A stretch of DNA of 64,000 bases from Unio delphinus (Eukaryota > Mollusca > Bivalvia > Unionida > Unionidae). Below, one piece after another: positions 52,085 to 64,000 of this stretch. The notes under the pieces were generated by a model that did not search any database, was not told the origin of the DNA, and worked only from the letters and a program-made list of their open reading frames with translations. Made by a program: the position numbers and the translations under genes. The number at the start of each line of letters is the position of its first letter. Position 1 is the first letter of the stretch. The DNA lies in NCBI GenBank assembly GCA_029339505.1, contig JAQISU010000071.1:682001-746000 (forward strand), given 5' to 3'.

Positions 52085-54707
52085 TAACGAAGTTTGAAAC
52101 ATCTGTATTCAACCACATCAACGTGTATATATGTATCTCAATTGATCTAGCACGATGTAATTTGGTTTCGATCTACAGATATATCTCCAAACGCAATCTT
52201 ACATGTTGTCAGATTTATCTTGATGTAGTTTTTTATAGGTATATAGATACGTCTTCACGTAGATGGAAATACTTAGATATATATACGACTACGTAAATAG
52301 TCAGATATAGATGTAATATTCATGTAAAGAGTGAATCTAGCTGAATTGGAAAACATCGACAAAGATAGTTGTATTTTGATTGAAATATCTCAATGTATTT
52401 TGTTTAATGTGGATAGTTATAGCTATGTGTAGGTGGATATATAATGAGAGATGCAGCTTAACTAATATGGAGTAATCTGATATCAGACATCTCAACTTTG
52501 ATAGCTGAATCTCGATTGATATAGAACTATGTGATTTGGATGCCGGCTATAGATATGTCACCAGACATAAGCTTACATGTTGTCAGATTTATCTTCATGT
52601 AGTTTGACATACGTATATCGATACATCTTCACGAAGATGGAATAATGTCGTGATCTATGAGTCTGCGTAGATTGTCATATGTAGATAGATTTGTCCCCAA
52701 GAATGTGAATCTATCTGAATTGAACCTCCGCAACGTATATAACTATATTATGATTGAAATATCTCGATCTGTTCTAGTAAATATGGATAGTTATAGTTAT
52801 GTGCTGTTGGATATGTGTTGAGATCAGCATGATAACGAAGCTTGAAATGTCTGTATTCAAACCACATCAACGTTTATATATGTATCCGGATTGATATACC
52901 CCGATTTAATTTGGTTTTGGTCTACAGATATATCTCCAAACCTAAGCTTACATGTTGTCAGATTTATCTTCATGTAGTTTGACAAACGTATATCGATACA
53001 TCTGCACGAAGATGGAATAATGTAGATATCTATCAGTCTACGTAGATTGTCATATGTAGATAGATTTATCCCCAATAATGTGAATCTGTCTGAATTGAAG
53101 CACCGCAACGTATATAACTATATTTGGATTGAAATATCTCGATCTGTACTAGTAAATATGGATAGTTATAGTTATGTGCTGTTGAATATGTGTTGAGATA
53201 AGCATGATAACGAAGCTTGAAACATCTGTATTCAAACCACATCAACGTTTATATATGTATCTCGATTCATATACCACGACTTAATTTCTTTTCGGTCTAC
53301 AGATATATCTCCAAACGTAAGCTTACATGTTGTCAGATTTATCTTCATGTAGTTTGACATACGTATATCGATACATCTTCACGAAGATGGAATAATGTAG
53401 ATATCTATCAGTCTACGTAGATTGTCATATGTAAATAGATTTATCCCCAAGAATGTGAATCTATCTGAATTGAAGCAACGCAACGTATATAACTATATTT
53501 TGATTGAAATATCTCGATCTGTTCTAGTAAATATGGATAGTTATAGTTATGTGCTGTTGAATATGTGTTGTGATAAGCATGATAACGAAGCTTGAAACAT
53601 CTGCATTCAAACCACATCAACGTTTATATATGTATCTCGATTCATATACCACGACTTAGTTTCTTTTCGGTCTACAGATATATCTCCAAACGTAAGCTTA
53701 CATGTTGTCAGATTTATCTTCATGAAGTTTGACATTCGTATATCGATACATCTTCACGAAGATGGAACAATGTAGTAATCTTTCAGTCTACCTAGATTGT
53801 CATATGTAGATAGATTTGTCCCCAAGAATGTGAATCTATCTGAATTGAACCACAGTAACGTATATAACTATATTATGATTGAAATATCTCGATCTGTTCT
53901 AGTAAATATGGATAGTTATAGTTATGTGCTGTTGGATATGTGTTGAGATCAGCATGATAACGAAGCTTGAAACATCTGTATTCAAACCACATCAACGTTT
54001 ATATATGTATCCGGATTGATATACCACGATTTAATTTGGTTTCGGTCTACAGATATATCTCCAAACCTAAGCTTACATGTTGTCAGATTTATCTTCATGT
54101 AGTTTGACAAACGTATATCGATACATCTGCACGAAGATGGAATAATGTAGATATCTATCAGTCTACGTAGATTGTCATATGTAGATAGATTTATCCCCAA
54201 TAATGTGAATCTATCTGAATTGAACCACAGCAACGTATATAACTATATTTGGATTGAAATATCTCGAACTGTTCTAGTAAATATGGATAGTTATAGTTAT
54301 GTGCTGTTGGATATGTGTTGTGATAAGCATGATAAAGAAGCCTGAAACATCTATATTCAAACCACATCAACGGTTATATATGTATCTCGATTGATATACC
54401 ACGATTCAATTTGGTTTCGGTCTAAAGATATATATCCAAACGTAAGCTTACAAGTTTTCAGATTTATCTTCATGAAGTTTGACATACGTATATCGATACA
54501 TCGTCACGAAGATGGAATAATGTAGAGATCTATCAGTCTACGTAGATTGTCATATGTAGATAGATTTATCCCCAATAATGTGAATCTATCTGAATTGAAC
54601 CATCGCAACGTATATAACTATATTTGGATTGAAATATCTTTATCTCTTCTGGTAAATATGGATAGTTATAGCTGTCTGATATTGGATATATGTTGAGATA
54701 AGCATGA
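52085..54707 (+). repeat. HOR copy 16, 7-mer: A-B-(C/D)-(EH/G)-H-I-J
   Basis: Monomer starts are 52085, 52458, 52833, 53208, 53583, 53958 and 54333. It differs from copy 15 mainly in H, where the usual AACCTCCGC is replaced by an I-like CCACAGTAACG near 53850 while the H-type TATTATGATTG follows. This small patch resembles conversion. Confidence 0.92.
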
Positions 54708-56205
54708 TAACGAAGTTTGAAACATCTGTATTCAACCACATCAACGTGTATATATGTATCTCAATTGATCTAGCACGATGTAATTTGGTTTCGATCTACA
54801 GATATATCTCCAAACGCAATCTTACATGTTGTCAGATTTATCTTGATGTAGTTTTTTATAGGTATATAGATACGTCTTCACGTAGATGGAAATACTTAGA
54901 TATATATACGACTACGTAAATAGTCAGATATAGATGTAATATTCATGTAAAGAGTGAATCTAGCTGAATTGGAAAACATCGACAAAGATAGTTGTATTTT
55001 GATTGAAATATCTCAATGTATTTTGTTTAATGTGGATAGTTATAGCTATGTGTAGGTGGATATATAATGAGAGATGCAGCTTAACTAATATGGAGTAATC
55101 TGATATCAGACATCTCAACTTTGATAGCTGAATCTCGATTGATATAGAACTATGTGATTTGGATGCCGGCTATAGATATGTCACCATACATAAGCTTACA
55201 TGTTGTCAGATTTATCTTCATGTAGTTTGACATACGTATATCGATACATCTTCACGAAGATGGAATAATGTCGTGATCTATGAGTCTGCGTAGATTGTCA
55301 TATGTAGATAGATTTGTCCCCAAGAATGTGAATCTATCTGAATTGAACCTCCGCAACGTATATAACTATATTATGGTTGAAATATCTCGATCTGTTCTAG
55401 TAAATATGGATAGTTATAGTTATGTGCTGTTAGATATGTGTTGAGATCAGCATGATAACGAAGCTTGAAACGTCTGTATTCAAACCACATCAACGTTTAT
55501 ATATGTATCCGGATTGATATACCCCGATTTAATTTGGTATCGGTCTACAGATATATCTCCGAACCTAAGCTTACATGTTGTCAGATTTATCTTCATGTAG
55601 TTTGACAAACGTATATCGATACATCTGCACGAAGATGGAATAATGTAGATATCTATCAGTCTACGTAGATTGTCATATGTAGATAGATTTATCCCCAAGA
55701 ATGTGAATCTGTCTGAATTGAAGCACCGCAACGTATATAACTATATTTGGATTGAAATATCTCGATCTGTACTAGTAAATATGGATAGTTATAGTTATGT
55801 GCTGTTGGATATGTGTTGTGATAAGCATGATAAAGAAGCCTGAAACATCTATATTCAAACCACATCAACGGTTATATATGTATCTCGATTGATATACCAC
55901 GATTCAATTTGGTTTCGGTCTAAAGATATATATCCAAACGTAAGCTTACAAGTTTTCAGATTTATCTTCATGAAGTTTGACATACGTATATCGATACATC
56001 GTCACGAAGATGGAATAATGTAGAGATCTATCAGTCTACGTAGATTGTCATATGTAGATAGATTTATCCCCAAGAATGTGAATCTATCTGAATTGAACCA
56101 TCGCAACGTATATAACTATATTTGGATTGAAATATCTTTATCTCTTCTGGTAAATATGGATAGTTATAGCTGTCTGATATTGGATATATGTTGAGATAAG
56201 CATGA
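54708..56205 (+). repeat. HOR copy 17, minimal 4-mer: A-B-(C/D/I)-J
   Basis: Monomer starts are 54708, 55081, 55456 and 55831; total 1498 bp. It is the shortest unit here. One hybrid monomer replaces everything from C to I: a C 5' part, a D-like GAAGCACCGC and CTGTACTAG, then an I tail ending in GTTGTGATAAG. The rare C variants of copy 10 are present (GGTATCGG, CTCCGAACC). Confidence 0.92.
55456..55830 (+). repeat. Three-part hybrid monomer C to D to I (copy 17)
   Basis: C markers at the 5' side (GAAACGTCTG, TATCCGG, CCCCG), then D-like AATCTGTCTG, GAAGCACCGC and CTGTACTAG, then an I tail (GTTGGATATG, GTTGTGATAAG). It is the only monomer between B and J in this unit and so contains both edges of the variable zone. 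Confidence 0.84.
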
Positions 56206-59200
56206 TAACGAAGTTTGAAACATCTGTATTCAACCACATCAACGTGTATATATGTATCTCAATTGATCTAGCACGATGTAATTTGGTTTCGATCTACAGA
56301 TATATCTCCAAACGCAATCTTACATGTTGTCAGATTTATCTTGATGTAGTTTTTTTATAGGTATATAGATACGTCTCCACGTAGATGGAAATACTTAGAT
56401 ATATATACGACTACGTAAATAGTCAGATATAGATGTAATATTCATGTAAAGAGTGAATCTAGCTGAATTGGAAAACATCGACAAAGATAGTTGTATTTTG
56501 ATTGAAATATCTCAATGTATTTTGTTTAATGTGGATAGTTATAGCTATGTGTAGGTGGATAGATAATGAGAGATGCAGCTTAACTAATATGGAGTAATCT
56601 GATATCAGACATCTCAACTTTGATAGCTGAATCTCGATTGATATAGAACTATGTGATTTGGATGCCGGCTATAGATATGTCACCAGACATAAGCTTACAT
56701 GTTGTCAGATTTATCTTCATGTAGTTTGACATACGTATATCGATACATCTTCACGAAGATGGAATAATGTCGTGATCTATGAGTCTGCGTAGATTGTCAT
56801 ATGTAGATAGATTTGTCCCCAAGAATGTGAATCTATCTGAATTGAACCTCCGCAACGTATATAACTATATTATGATTGAAATATCTCGATCTGTTCTAGT
56901 AAATATGGATAGTTATAGTTATGTGCTGTTGGATATGTGTTGAGATCAGCATGATAACGAAGCTTGAAACGTCTGTATTCAAACCACATCAACGTTTATA
57001 TATGTATCCGGATTGATATACCCCGATTTAATTTGGTTTCGGTCTACAGATATATCTCCAAACCTAAGCTTACATGTTGTCAGATTTATCTTCATGTAGT
57101 TTGACAAACGTATATCGATACATCTGCACGAAGATGGAATAATGTAGATATCTATCAGTCTACGTAGATTGTCATATGTAGATAGATTTATCCCCAAGAA
57201 TGTGAATCTATCTGAATTGAACCACCGCAACGTATATAACTATATTTGGATTGAAATATCTCGAACTGTTCTAGTAAATATGGATAGTTATAGTTATGTG
57301 CTGTTGTATATATGTTGTGATAAGCATGATAACGAAGCCTGAAACATCTGTATTCAAACCACATCAACTGTTATATATGTATCTCGATTGATATACCACG
57401 ATTCAATTTGGTTTCGGTCTAAAGATATATATCCAAACGTAAGCTTACAAGTTTTCAGATTTATCTTCATGAAGTTTGACATACGTATATCGATACATCT
57501 TCACGAAGTTGGAATAATGTCGTGATCTATGAGTCTGCGTAGATTGTCATATGTAGATAGATTTATCCCCAAGAATGTGAATCTGTCTGAATTGAAGCAC
57601 CGCAACGTATATAACTATATTTGGATTGAAATATCTCGATCTGTACTGGTAAATATGGATAGTTATAGTTATGTGCTGTTGAATATGTGTTGAGATAAGC
57701 ATGATAACGAAGCTTGAAACATCTGTATTCAAACCACATCAACGTTTATATATGTAGCTCGATTCATATACCACGATTCAATTTGGTTTCGGTCTACAGA
57801 TATATCTCCAAACGTAAGCTTACATGTTGTCAGATTTATCTTCATGTAGTTTGACATACGTATATCGATACATCTGCACGAAGATGGAATAATGTAGATA
57901 TCTATCAATCTACGTAGATTGTCATATGTAGATAGATTTATCCCCAAGAATGTGAATCTATCTGAATTGAACACCACAACGTATATAACTATATTTGGAC
58001 TGAAATATCTCGAACTGTTCTAGTAAATATGGATAGTTATAGTTATGTGCTGTTGGATATGTGTTGTGATAAGCATGATAACAAAGCCTGAAACATCTGT
58101 ATTCAAACCACATCAACGGTTATATATGTATCTCGATTGATATACCACGATTCAATTTGGTTTCGGTCTACAGATATATCTCCAAACATAAGCTTACAAG
58201 TTTTCAGATTTATCTTCATGTAGTTTGACATACGTATATCGATACATCTTCACGAAGATGGAATAATGTAGAGATCTATCAGTCTACGTAGATTGTCATA
58301 TGTAGATAGATTTATCCCCAAGAATGTGAATCTATCTGAATTGAACAACATCAATATATATAACTATATTTGGATTGAAATATCTCGATCTTTCCTAGTA
58401 AATATGGATAGTTATAGTTATGTGCTGTTGGATATGTGTTGAGATTCGCATGATAACGAAGCTTGAAACATCTGTATTCAAACCACATCAACGTTTATAT
58501 ATTTATCTTGATTGATATACAACGATTTAATTTGGTTTCGGTCTACAGATATATCTCCAAACGTAAGCTTACATGTTGTCAGATTTATCTTCATGTAGTT
58601 TGACATACGTATATCGATACATCTTCACGAAGATGGAATAATGTAGATATCTATCAGTCTACGTAGATTGTCATATGTAAATAGATTTATCCCCAAGAAT
58701 GTGAATCTATCTGAATTGAAGCAACGCAACGTATATAACTATATTTGGATTGAAATATCTCGATCTGTTCTAGTAAATATGGATAGTTATAGTTATGTGC
58801 TGTTGAATATGTGTTGAGATAAGCATGATAACGAAGCTTGAAACATCTGCATTCAAACCACATCAACGTTTATATATGTATCTCGATTCATATACCACGA
58901 CTTTATTTCTTTTCGGTCTACAGATATATCTCCAAACGTAAGCTTACATGTTGTCAGATTTATCTTCATGAAGTTTGACATTCGTATATCGATACATCTT
59001 CACGAAGATGGAACAATGTAGTAATCTTTAAGTCTACCTAGATTGTCATATGTAGATAGATTTGTCCCCAAGAATGTGAATCTATCTGAATTGAACCACA
59101 GTAACGTATATAACTATATTTGGATTGAAATATCTCGATCTGTTCTAGTAAATATGGATAGTTATAGTTATGTGCTGTTGGATATGTGTTGAGATCAGCA

Positions 59201-59953
59201 TGATAACGAAGCTTGAAACATCTGTATTCAAACCACATCAACGTTTATATATGTATCCGGATTGATATATCACGATTTAATTTGGTTTCGGTCTACAGAT
59301 ATATCTCCAAACGTAAGCTTACATGTTGTCAGATTTATCTTCATGTAGTTTGACATACGTATATCGATACATCTGCACGAAGATGGAATAATGTAGATAT
59401 CTATCAGTCTACGTAGATTGTCATATGTAGATAGATTTATCCCCAATAATGTGAATCTATCTGAATTGAACCACAGTAACGTATATAACTATATTTGGAT
59501 TGAAATATCTCGAACTGTTCTAGTAAATATGGATAGTTATAGTTATGTGCTGTTGGATATGTGTTGTGATAAGCATGATAAAGAAGCCTGAAACATCTAT
59601 ATTCAAACCACATCAACGGTTATATATGTATCTCGATTGATATACCACGATTCAATTTGGTTTCGGTCTAAAGATATATATCCAAACGTAAGCTTACAAG
59701 TTTTCAGATTTATCTTCATGAAGTTTGACATACGTATATCGATACATCGTCACGAAGATGGAATAATGTAGAGATCTATCAGTCTACGTAGATTGTCATA
59801 TGTAGATAGATTTATCCCCAAGAATGTGAATCTATCTGAATTGAACCATCGCAACGTATATAACTATATTTGGATTGAAATATCTTTATCTCTTCTGGTA
59901 AATATGGATAGTTATAGCTGTCTGATATTGGATATATGTTGAGATAAGCATGA
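56206..59953 (+). repeat. HOR copy 18, 10-mer A-B-C-D-E-F-G-H*-I*-J
   Basis: Monomer starts are 56206, 56580, 56955, 57330, 57705, 58079, 58454, 58829, 59204 and 59579. It is 3748 bp, one more than the canonical length, because a T run in A has seven Ts (56350-56356) instead of six. H ends with an I-like CCACAGTAACG patch. I reads GATATATCACG and AAACGTAAG instead of the usual forms. Confidence 0.92.
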
Positions 59954-62900
59954 TAACGAAGTTTGAAACATCTGTATTCAACCACATCAACGTGTATATA
60001 TGTATCTCAATTGATCTAGCACGATGTAATTTGGTTTCGATCTACAGATATATCTCCAAACGCAATCTTACATGTTGTCAGATTTATCTTGATGTAGTTT
60101 TTTATAGGTATATAGATACGTCTTCACGTAGATGGAAATACTTAGATATATATACGACTACGTAAATAGTCAGATATAGATGTAATATTCATGTAAAGAG
60201 TGAATCTAGCTGAATTGGAAAACATCGACAAAGATAGTTGTATTTTGATTGAAATATCTCAATGTATTTTGTTTAATGTGGATAGTTATAGCTATGTGTA
60301 GGTGGATATATAATGAGAGATGCAGCTTAACTAATATGGAGTAATCTGATATCAGACATCTCAACTTTGATAGCTGAATCTCGATTGATATAGAACTATG
60401 TGATTTGGATGCCGGCTATAGATATGTCACCAGACATAAGCTTACATGTTGTCAGATTTATCTTCATGTAGTTTGACATACGTATATCGATACATCTTCA
60501 CGAAGATGGAATAATGTCGTGATCTATGAGTCTGCGTAGATTGTCATATGTAGATAGATTTGTCCCCAAGAATGTGAATCTATCTGAATTGAACCTCCGC
60601 AACGTATATAACTATATTATGATTGAAATATCTCGATCTGTTCTAGTAAATATGGATAGTTATAGTTATGTGCTGTTGGATATGTGTTGAGATCAGCATG
60701 ATAACGAAGCTTGAAACGTCTGTATTCAAACCACATCAACGTTTATATATGTATCCGGATTGATATACCCCGATTTAATTTGGTTTCGGTCTACAGATAT
60801 ATCTCCAAACCTAAGCTTACATGTTGTCAGATTTATCTTCATGTAGTTTGACAAACGTATATCGATACATCTGCACGAAGATGGAATAATGTAGATATCT
60901 ATCAGTCTACGTAGATTGTCATATGTAGATAGATTTATCCCCAAGAATGTGAATCTATCTGAATTGAACCACCGCAACGTATATAACTATATTTGGATTG
61001 AAATATCTCGAACTGTTCTAGTAAATATGGATAGTTATAGTTATGTGCTGTTGAATATGTGTTGTGATAAGCATGATAACGAAGCTTGAAACATCTGCAT
61101 TCAAACCACATCAACGTTTATATATGTATCTCGATTCATATACCACGACTTAATTTCTTTTCGGTCTACAGATATATCTCCAAACGTAAGCTTACATGTT
61201 GTCAGATTTATCTTCATGAAGTTTGACATTCGTATATCGATACATCTTCACGAAGATGGAACAATGTAGTAATCTTTCAGTCTACCTAGATTGTCATATG
61301 TAGATAGATTTGTCCCCAAGAATGTGAATCTATCTGAATTGAACCTCCGCAACGTATATAACTATATTATGATTGAAATATCTCGATCTGTTCTAGTAAA
61401 TATGGATAGTTATAGTTATGTGCTGTTGGATATGTGTTGTGATAAGCATGATAACAAAGCCTAAAACATCTGTATTCAAACCACATCAACGGTTATATAT
61501 GTATCTCGATTGATATACCACGATTCAATTTGGTTTCGGTCTACAGATATATCTCCAAACATAAGCTTACAAGTTTTCAGATTTATCTTCATGTAGTTTG
61601 ACATACGTATATCGATACATCTTCACGAAGATGGAATAATGTAGAGATCTATCAGTCTACGTAGATTGTCATATGTAGATAGATTTATCCCCAAGAATGT
61701 GAATCTATCTGAATTGAACAACATCAATATATATAACTATATTTGGATTGAAATATCTCGATCTTTCCTAGTAAATATGGATAGTTATAGTTATGTGCTG
61801 TTGGATATGTGTTGAGATTCGCATGATAACGAAGCTTGAAACATCTGTATTCAAACCACATCAACGTTTATATATTTATCTTGATTGATATACAACGATT
61901 TAATTTGGTTTCGGTCTACAGATATATATCCAAACGTAAGCTTACAAGTTTTCAGATTTATCTTCATGAAGTTTGACATACGTATATCGATACATCTTCA
62001 CGAAGATGGAATAATGTCGTGATCTATGAGTCTGCGTAGATTGTCATATGTAGATAGATTTATCCCCAAGAATGTGAATCTGTCTGAATTGAAGCACCGC
62101 AACGTATATAACTATATTTGGATTGAAATATCTCGATCTGTACTGGTAAATATGGATAGTTATAGTTATGTGCTGTTGAATATGTGTTGAGATAAGCATG
62201 ATAACGAAGCTTGAAACATCTGTATTCAAACCACATCAACGTTTATATATGTAGCTCGATTCATATACCACGACTTAATTTCTTTTCGGTCTACAGATAT
62301 ATCTCCAAACGTAAGCTTACATGTTGTCAGATTTATCTTCATGTAGTTTGACATACGTATATCGATACATCTGCACGAAGATGGAATAATGTAGATATCT
62401 ATCAGTCTACGTAGATTGTCATATGTAGATAGATTTATCCCCAAGAATGTGAATCTATCTGAATTGAACACCACAACGTATATAACTATATTTGGACTGA
62501 AATATCTCGAACTGTTCTAGTAAATATGGATAGTTATAGTTATGTGCTGTTGGATATGTGTTGTGATAAGCATGATAACAAAGCCTGAAACATCTGTATT
62601 CAAACCACATCAACGGTTATATATATATCTCGATTGATATACCACGATTCAATTTGGTTTCGGTCTACAGATATATCTCCAAACATAAGCTTACAAGTTT
62701 TCAGATTTATCTTCATGAAGTTTGACATTCGTATATCGATACATCTTCACGAAGATGGAACAATGTAGTAATCTTTCAGTCTACCTAGATTGTCATATGT
62801 AGATAGATTTGTCCCCAAGAATGTGAATCTATCTGAATTGAACCTCCGCAACGTATATAACTATATTATGATTGAAATATCTCGATCTGTTCTAGTAAAT

Positions 62901-63700
62901 ATGGATAGTTATAGTTATGTGCTGTTGGATATGTGTTGAGATCAGCATGATAACGAAGCTTGAAACATCTGTATTCAAACCACATCAACGTTTATATATG
63001 TATCCGGATTGATATACCACGATTTAATTTGGTTTCGGTCTACAGATATATCTCCAAACCTAAGCTTACATGTTGTCAGATTTATCTTCATGTAGTTTGA
63101 CATACGTATATCGATACATCTGCACGAAGATGGAATAATGTAGATATCTATCAGTCTACGTAGATTGTCATATGTAGATAGATTTATCCCCAATAATGTG
63201 AATCTATCTGAATTGAACCACAGTAACGTATATAACTATATTTGGATTGAAATATCTCGAACTGTTCTAGTAAATATGGATAGTTATAGTTATGTGCTGT
63301 TGGATATGTGTTGTGATAAGCATGATAAAGAAGCCTGAAACATCTATATTCAAACCACATCAACGGTTATATATGTATCTCGATTGATATACCACGATTC
63401 AATTTGGTTTCGGTCTAAAGATATATATCCAAACGTAAGCTTACAAGTTTTCAGATTTATCTTCATGAAGTTTGACATACGTATATCGATACATCGTCAC
63501 GAAGATGGAATAATGTAGAGATCTATCAGTCTACGTAGATTGTCATATGTAGATAGATTTATCCCCAAGAATGTGAATCTATCTGAATTGAACCATCGCA
63601 ACGTATATAACTATATTTGGATTGAAATATCTTTATCTCTTCTGGTAAATATGGATAGTTATAGCTGTCTGATATTGGATATATGTTGAGATAAGCATGA
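59954..63700 (+). repeat. HOR copy 19, 10-mer with scrambled order: A-B-C-H-F-(G/D)-E'-(F/H)-I-J
   Basis: Monomer starts are 59954, 60327, 60702, 61077, 61452, 61827, 62202, 62576, 62951 and 63326. H (CTGCATTC, GACATTCG) follows C directly, then an F with the private start AAAGCCTAAAAC, then a monomer that starts as G (TTCGCATG upstream, TTTATCTTG) and ends as D (GTCTGCG, CTGTACTGG). E' and an F/H hybrid follow. Length alone would hide this rearrangement. Confidence 0.9.
61827..62201 (+). repeat. Hybrid monomer G/D (copy 19)
   Basis: G at the start (preceded by ATTCGCATGA; TTTATCTTG, TACAACG), then D from AGATATATATCC through CAAGTTTTCAG, GTCGTGATC, GTCTGCG, AATCTGTCTG and CTGTACTGG. It joins a late type to an earlier one, so it marks a duplication-type exchange and not a deletion. 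Confidence 0.82.
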
Positions 63701-64000
63701 TAACGAAGTTTGAAACATCTGTATTCAACCACATCAACGTGTATATATGTATCTCAATTGATCTAGCACGATGTAATTTGGTTTCGATCTACAGATATAT
63801 CTCCAAACGCAATCTTACATGTTGTCAGATTTATCTTGATGTAGTTTTTTATAGGTATATAGATACGTCTTCACGTAGATGGAAATACTTAGATATATAT
63901 ACGACTACGTAAATAGTCAGATATAGATGTAATATTCATGTAAAGAGTGAATCTAGCTGAATTGGAAAACATCGACAAAGATAGTTGTATTTTGATTGAA
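63701..64000 (+). repeat. HOR copy 20, partial (first 300 bp of monomer A)
   Basis: Starts with TAACGAAGTTTG as every A monomer does and is cut by the window end. It has the TCTTCACG form of A. The array therefore continues past 64000, just as it is already in progress at base 1. Confidence 0.95.

Larger units (their letters stand above)
1..64000 (+). repeat. Satellite DNA array, ~375-bp monomer, with higher-order repeat structure
   Basis: The whole window is head-to-tail copies of a ~375-bp AT-rich monomer, all in one orientation. The word TAACGAAG, or a close variant, recurs every 374-375 bp, for example at 8993, 9368 and 9743. AGATTTATC, CATATG and GAATGTG recur at fixed places in nearly every monomer. 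About 170.8 monomers are present with no inserted unique sequence, transposon or gene. Monomers of different types are clearly diverged, while monomers of the same type in successive higher-order units are nearly identical; this is the signature of a HOR satellite. Such arrays are known from centromeric and pericentromeric heterochromatin of animals and plants. I do not recognise this family. Centromere function is possible, but nothing in the bases proves it. Confidence 0.97.

Noticed and set aside
1..64000. CRISPR array
   Set aside because: Repeats are ~375 bp and directly adjoin each other; there are no short repeats separated by unique spacers and no cas genes.
1..64000. Transposons, MITEs, telomeric repeats, rRNA or tRNA genes within the array
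   Set aside because: Every stretch I read fits a known monomer type in phase. No interruption, terminal inverted repeat with target duplication, telomere-like short repeat or RNA gene was seen.

Overview
This window is a single, uninterrupted tandem-repeat array of AT-rich satellite DNA. I see no gene, RNA gene, transposon or unique sequence in it. The basic unit (monomer) is about 375 bp (373-375), always in the same orientation, and about 170.8 monomers fill the 64 kb. The scale, homogeneity and layered organisation point to a eukaryotic nuclear genome, in centromeric, pericentromeric or other heterochromatic satellite. I do not recognise the family and cannot name the organism.

The monomers are not random copies. 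Ten main types, which I call A to J, recur in a fixed order and make a higher-order repeat (HOR). The commonest HOR is the 10-mer A-B-C-D-E-F-G-H-I-J of 3747 bp. There are 19 complete HOR copies and one partial copy, starting at 1, 4123, 8245, 11992, 15739, 19486, 22858, 26980, 30352, 32975, 35973, 39720, 43467, 47214, 49462, 52085, 54708, 56206, 59954 and 63701. Their sizes in monomers are 11, 11, 10, 10, 10, 9, 11, 9, 7, 8, 10, 10, 10, 6, 7, 7, 4, 10, 10 and a partial. Monomer indels are rare, so nearly every HOR length is the canonical monomer sum.

The variation is one-sided. The stretch from the 3' end of I through J, A and B to the 5' start of C occurs once, unbroken, in all copies. All gains and losses lie between C and I. 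They are carried by hybrid monomers whose 5' part matches one type and 3' part another, as expected from in-register unequal exchange or conversion. A and the first ~110 bp of B hold a strongly diverged block, which may be why exchange avoids that part.

By region: 1-8244 holds two 11-mers built by two different insertions. 8245-19485 holds three nearly identical 10-mers. 19486-35972 has mixed sizes (9, 11, 9, 7, 8). 35973-47213 has three 10-mers. 47214-56205 is a contracted zone (6, 7, 7, 4). 56206-63700 has two 10-mers, the second with a scrambled order. 63701-64000 is the start of a further copy.

Within the monomer I see an older layer: three diverged subunits of about 136, 102 and 137 bp. 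Short open reading frames recur with the repeat but are by-products of it, and I list none as genes. All alignments and type assignments were made by eye.
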